A DNA stretch of 8,054 bases from Candidatus Methanofastidiosia archaeon (lineage in GTDB: Archaea > Methanobacteriota_B > Thermococci > Methanofastidiosales > Methanofastidiosaceae), in the NCBI GenBank assembly GCA_003558335.1, contig PWMA01000039.1, positions 1 through 8,054 on the forward strand, written 5' to 3'. The notes under the pieces are model-generated. The model searched no databases. It saw nothing but the letters and a program-made list of their open reading frames with translations, and had not been told where the DNA came from. Both the position numbers and the translations under genes were made by a program. This document shows, one piece after another, positions 6,035-8,054 of the stretch (positions within the stretch are counted from its first letter, which is position 1; the number at the start of each line of letters is the position of its first letter).

Positions 6035-6221
6035 TTACTATCTTTACTATGGCATTATAAGGTATGATTGATATTTCTCCATCATCGCTGTGAAATCTCA
6101 AATAATCTATTCCCCCACCGTTTATCTCACCTTTTAGAATGCTTTTGTCAGTTAAGAAAATAGTTACCTTCTCACCTTTTTGAGAATAAAAATTTATTAG
6201 ATTGTTCAGATCTTCTCCCAT
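6030..6221 (-). CDS. Small Sm-fold (LSm/Hfq-like) protein, putative RNA binder
   Basis: The 63-residue product has a short N-terminal helix (EDLNNLINFYSQ) and then five-strand Sm-like sequence. KVTIFLTDKSILKGEINGG (18-36) resembles Sm1, which in Hfq reads like VTIFL-NG--L-G-I. ISIIPYNAIVKIVR (50-63) resembles Sm2, where Hfq has YKHAIST and archaeal Sm proteins have IRG-NIVYI. Sm-fold proteins form six- or seven-membered rings that bind U- or A-rich RNA. The key Hfq K-H pair is Y-N here and the Sm RG is PY, so RNA binding is not assured. A strong GGTGG Shine-Dalgarno four bases before the ATG fixes the start. It is 60 bases downstream of the zinc-ribbon TPR gene but has its own promoter. Confidence 0.7.
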   Translation of the reverse strand: MGEDLNNLINFYSQKGEKVTIFLTDKSILKGEINGGGIDYLRFHSDDGEISIIPYNAIVKIVR

Positions 6222-6250
6222 AAAACCACCGCAATTAATAAGGTTAAATA

Positions 6251-6260
6251 ATATATAAAA
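6251..6260 (-). promoter_or_regulatory. TATA box of the Sm-like gene
   Basis: TTTTATATAT on the minus strand is centred about 35 bp before the ATG at 6221, predicting a leader of about 8-10 bases that just contains the GGTGG site. Confidence 0.5.
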
Positions 6261-6266
6261 TTATTG

Positions 6267-6272
6267 AAAAAA
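6267..6272 (-). terminator. T-run after the zinc-ribbon TPR gene
   Basis: T6 on the minus strand, ten bases past the TAA at 6282-6284, followed by another T4. It directly abuts the promoter of the Sm-like gene, which suggests separate transcription units. Confidence 0.4.
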
Positions 6273-6281
6273 TAAATATTT

Positions 6282-6740
6282 TTATATTTCATATCCAAGT
6301 TCTTTTGCCCTTTTGTAGCACTGTTGTGCCTGAGAAGCTCTTCCTGTTAGTTCCAAAGCGATCCCTTTGGCGCGCCATGCGTCTGCATAATCTAAATCTA
6401 TCTCTATGGCCTTATCAAAGCAATCTATGGCATCAAAGTACATTTCAAGCCTTACAAGTGCAACACCTTTGTTCCACCAAGATTCTGCATTTTTTGGATC
6501 CATCTCAATAGCCTTATTAAAGCATTCTATGCCTTCAGCGTATCTGCCAACTCTTACAAATCCAGCTCCTTTGCTATTCAAAGATTCTGCGTCTTCGATT
6601 TCTATTTCAGCTTCTTTTTTTTCTTCGTATTTTGGCGCAACGTATTCTCTAAATATTATCTTTTCACCGCATCTATTACAGTACTTTGATTTTTCCGGAT
6701 TTTCATGCCCACAAACATGACAAGATAGCATAATAATCAT
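6282..6740 (-). CDS. Zinc-ribbon plus TPR repeat protein
   Basis: An N-terminal zinc ribbon with C7-x2-C10 and C21-x2-C24 (SCHVCGHENP, YCNRCGEK) is followed by an acidic linker rich in Glu (about 36-50). Three tetratricopeptide repeats fill residues 51-84, 85-118 and 119-152, each with the G-A-L/A-Y/F-A pattern and ending near D-P-K-N or equivalents. TPRs bind partner proteins, and such small zinc-ribbon TPR proteins are frequent in methanogens, usually without a known partner. There is no signal peptide or membrane segment. The frame is open from ATG 6740, but the TATA box predicts a start near 6735, so ATG 6729-6731 (giving MLSCHVCG, 149 residues) is the likelier start. The gene is probably monocistronic. 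Confidence 0.85.
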   Translation of the reverse strand: MIIMLSCHVCGHENPEKSKYCNRCGEKIIFREYVAPKYEEKKEAEIEIEDAESLNSKGAGFVRVGRYAEGIECFNKAIEMDPKNAESWWNKGVALVRLEMYFDAIDCFDKAIEIDLDYADAWRAKGIALELTGRASQAQQCYKRAKELGYEI

Positions 6741-6756
6741 TTGTTTTATGTTTTAA

Positions 6757-6765
6757 TATATATAA
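6757..6765 (-). promoter_or_regulatory. TATA box of the zinc-ribbon TPR gene
   Basis: TTATATATA on the minus strand predicts transcription from about 6735. This excludes the first ATG (6740) and gives a near-leaderless mRNA for the ATG at 6731. Confidence 0.5.
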
Positions 6766-6925
6766 GGTTATTTAAAAATAAGAACTGTAAAGCTATTTTT
6801 ATCACAATATTTTTAACTAAATAGAGATTATTTTAAAAATGCTCTTGCAGAAGAGAAAAGAGATCGCTGAAACATAAATAAACAGAGAAATTACTTAAAT
6901 TTATTGTAGAAATACCTTTTTTTGA

Positions 6926-6967
6926 GTTTCTTAAGAGGGCGATATTGCCCGCTTATTTAATAGAAAC
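6926..6967 (+). ncRNA. Possible small structured RNA element
   Basis: Three stacked stems can form: 6926-6931 with 6962-6967 (GTTTCT/AGAAAC), 6932-6935 with 6952-6955 (TAAG/CTTA) and 6937-6940 with 6947-6950 (GGGC/GCCC), with loop GATATT and a six-base bulge 6956-6961. A TATA-like CTTAAATT (6894-6901) is centred 28 bp before the first stem base, and T-rich sequence follows at 6978-6996. Strand and expression are uncertain; it may be only a 3'-UTR fold. Confidence 0.25.
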
Positions 6968-7048
6968 GTGAAATCGCTTTTGCATTTTGTTCTTTTAGTG
7001 AAATTAAATTAAAAACTTTTACAGGAAAAGAAATATTCTGCTTTAGAT

Positions 7049-7077
7049 AAAAAAAATAGAAAGAATAAATTAAAAAA
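7049..7077 (-). terminator. T-run terminator of the three-repeat TPR gene
   Basis: On the minus strand T6 (7072-7077) and T8 (7049-7056) directly follow the TAA at 7079-7081, a typical archaeal terminator. Confidence 0.6.
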
Positions 7078-7078
7078 T

Positions 7079-7408
7079 TTATTCAAATAATGAAGGCTCT
7101 AATTCCATAGCCTTTTGAAAGCTCTCGTTGGCTTCGACATTTCTGTCAAGATTCTGAAGAGCCACGCCCTTATTAAACCATATAGCCCCTAGATTAGGCT
7201 CTAAATCCAAAGTCTTGTCGTAGTATTCCAATGCATCTTCATGATTTCCCTTCATAAAGAGTGCATTTCCCTTGAAAGCCAAAGCTTCTAGAAAGTTAGG
7301 GTCTATCTCAATAGCCTTGTCAAACTTTTCAATTGCTTCTTCATACTTTTTTTCAGATATTAAGGTATAACCTTCATGCATATATTTTTCTTTTGTTTCA
7401 TTTTCCAT
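7079..7408 (-). CDS. TPR repeat protein (three repeats)
   Basis: The whole 109-residue product consists of three 34-residue tetratricopeptide repeats, at about 7-40, 41-74 and 75-108. Each carries the W/Y-x-x-G-x-A-L/Y-A-P signature (for example KYEEAIEKFDKAIEIDPNF). It is a cytoplasmic protein-interaction scaffold of unknown partner. It resembles the TPR part of the zinc-ribbon protein 340 bases downstream, so the two may be paralogues, but lacks the cysteines. The Shine-Dalgarno GAGGTGA (7415-7421) six bases before the ATG is close to the full anti-16S consensus and fixes the start. A TATA box and terminator make it a single-gene unit. Confidence 0.88.
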   Translation of the reverse strand: MENETKEKYMHEGYTLISEKKYEEAIEKFDKAIEIDPNFLEALAFKGNALFMKGNHEDALEYYDKTLDLEPNLGAIWFNKGVALQNLDRNVEANESFQKAMELEPSLFE

Positions 7409-7414
7409 TCTAAA

Positions 7415-7421
7415 TCACCTC
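7415..7421 (-). promoter_or_regulatory. Near-perfect Shine-Dalgarno of the TPR gene
   Basis: GAGGTGA on the minus strand matches the archaeal anti-Shine-Dalgarno target GGAGGTGATC, with six bases to the ATG. It contrasts with the leaderless genes on the plus strand. Confidence 0.7.
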
Positions 7422-7445
7422 ATACAGTTGTCAAAAATCCGAGCC

Positions 7446-7454
7446 TTTTTAAGT
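7446..7454 (-). promoter_or_regulatory. TATA box of the three-repeat TPR gene
   Basis: CTTAAAAAG on the minus strand predicts a start near 7423, just before the Shine-Dalgarno, giving a leader of about 15 bases. Confidence 0.4.
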
Positions 7455-7507
7455 CTTTTGGTCGCTCTAAATCAAAAAATAAGGCAAAATATGTTTGATT
7501 TTATAAA

Positions 7508-7557
7508 TATAAGTTAAAATTTGACTTATAAAGATATATATAGCTTAAATTTAACTA
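7508..7557. promoter_or_regulatory. Two tandem palindromic sites, possible operators
   Basis: Site 1 (7508-7530, TATAAGTTAAA-A-TTTGACTTATA) is symmetric in 10 of 11 pairs. Site 2 (7541-7557, TAGCTTAA-A-TTTAACTA) is symmetric in 6 of 8 and resembles site 1. Their centres are 30 bp apart, about three helical turns. They lie between the divergent TATA boxes of the TPR gene (7446-7454) and the hydrolase (7585-7592), where a dimeric repressor or activator could act. Confidence 0.35.
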
Positions 7558-7584
7558 TTTTATACAATAATTTAAAACAATAAT

Positions 7585-7592
7585 CTTATATG
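7585..7592 (+). promoter_or_regulatory. TATA box of the alpha/beta hydrolase gene
   Basis: CTTATATG centred near 7588 predicts transcription from about G7615, leaving a 13-base leader that contains the AAGGAGAT ribosome-binding site (7616-7623). Confidence 0.5.
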
Positions 7593-7627
7593 ATTTAAAA
7601 ATGAGTAAATATTAGAAGGAGATAAGA

Positions 7628-8054
7628 ATGGATACAATCTACAAGACAAAACAAGGAGAAAAAATAGTAAAAGAGTTATATGATCGACAAGTTCAAAGCT
7701 TAGAAATAGAATATAAAGATGTTTTTGTTGAAACAAGATTTGGCAAAACTCACATTTTAAAGGTAGGAAACCCAGACGCAGCACCAATTTTGCTATTTCA
7801 CGGTGGAAACAGCACGGCCGCATATTCATTAAAGCAAAATTTGCATTTAATTAATGATTATCTTATATATGCAGTTGACACTATTGGACATCCTGGGAAG
7901 AGTGATCAAAAAATTTTATCATCAAATACGCTAGAATATGGTGAATGGGCATCAGATGTAATCGATTCTTTAGGATTTGAAAAAATTATCTGTATAGGAG
8001 AATCCTTTGGGGTCTGTATTTTAGCTAAACTTATGTGCGTGTCTCCTGAAAAAA
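7628..8054 (+). CDS. Alpha/beta hydrolase (C-terminus outside window)
   Basis: The visible 142 codons begin MDTIYKTKQGEKIVKELYDR and show the alpha/beta hydrolase pattern. A beta-strand, ILLFHGGN, contains the H-G-G oxyanion-hole motif (about 55-62). Then comes AVDTIGHPGKSD (about 83-94, the usual D-x-x-G-x-G-x-S region), and the nucleophile elbow G-E-S-F-G in IICIGESFGVCILAK. The catalytic acid and histidine should lie past the window edge. No signal peptide is seen, so it should be cytoplasmic; the substrate is unknown, with esterase, lipase-like or C-C hydrolase activity all possible. The start is set by AAGGAGAT, five to six bases upstream. The plus-strand gene diverges from the TPR gene and shares its upstream region with two palindromic sites. 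Confidence 0.88.
   Translation, partial: MDTIYKTKQGEKIVKELYDRQVQSLEIEYKDVFVETRFGKTHILKVGNPDAAPILLFHGGNSTAAYSLKQNLHLINDYLIYAVDTIGHPGKSDQKILSSNTLEYGEWASDVIDSLGFEKIICIGESFGVCILAKLMCVSPEK

Larger units (their letters stand above)
6741..7078. other. Gene-free AT-rich stretch with one hairpin and a promoter
   Basis: No convincing protein frame is seen on either strand in these 338 bases. The right edge holds the T-run terminator of the three-repeat TPR gene, the left edge the TATA box of the zinc-ribbon TPR gene, and the middle a multipart hairpin at 6926-6967. A short plus-strand frame near 6824-6867 reads NALAEEKRDR before a stop but is too short to assign. Confidence 0.5.

Noticed and set aside
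6305..6720. Two overlapping plus-strand open frames of 68 and 104 codons
   Set aside because: They lie antisense inside the zinc-ribbon TPR gene, whose cysteine and TPR pattern is unmistakable; their products show no domain and they have no promoter.
7572..7829. Minus-strand open frame of 85 codons
   Set aside because: It is antisense to the alpha/beta hydrolase start and its promoter; the product is low-complexity Phe/Leu-rich with no family signature.

Overview
The window looks like chromosomal DNA of an AT-rich archaeon, most likely a euryarchaeal methanogen-type lineage. The grounds are the promoters and lipid gene: almost every gene or cluster is preceded by an archaeal TATA box about 26-28 bp upstream of the inferred transcription start, two genes appear leaderless, T-runs rather than hairpins follow genes, and there is a CDP-alcohol phosphatidyltransferase of the archaetidyl-lipid type plus small TPR and zinc-ribbon/TPR proteins common in methanogens. 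The species cannot be fixed from the sequence; a Methanofastidiosa-like organism is only a guess.

Layout. At the left a minus-strand group runs right to left: selO (protein AMPylase), a SagB/ThcOx-type nitroreductase, and a flavodoxin cut by the window edge, plausibly one redox or stress operon. Divergent from selO, on the plus strand, are a UV-damage endonuclease (uvsE) and a cytoplasmic serine hydrolase of the beta-lactamase/esterase fold, each with its own TATA box placed so that the mRNA should start at or next to the ATG.

The centre (4770-5125) has no protein gene but is the most interesting part. A near-consensus archaeal stable-RNA promoter is followed by about 200 bases at 47% GC, against 16% GC in the 119 bases before it. 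These bases fold by eye into four consecutive hairpins. The two middle hairpins carry nearly identical apical loops, each exposing the palindrome GCAUGC. This is a strong candidate for an undescribed structured non-coding RNA. Just upstream lies a perfect 21-bp palindrome that matches the classical Fur box in 17 of 19 positions, with no other gene for it to serve.

To the right on the minus strand come a CDP-alcohol phosphatidyltransferase, a small Sm-fold (LSm/Hfq-like) protein, a zinc-ribbon TPR protein and a three-repeat TPR protein, each with its own promoter. Between the lipid gene and the Sm-like gene, on the plus strand, lies a broken C-terminal remnant of an AlkD-type DNA alkylation repair gene, with the N-terminus missing and one frameshift. 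The window ends inside a plus-strand alpha/beta hydrolase preceded by two palindromic, operator-like sites.

Taken together, this is accessory stress and repair content (SelO, flavoproteins, UvsE, an AlkD relic) around a structured RNA. The proximity of a candidate RNA, a Fur-like operator and an Sm-fold protein suggests, but does not prove, an RNA-based regulatory module.
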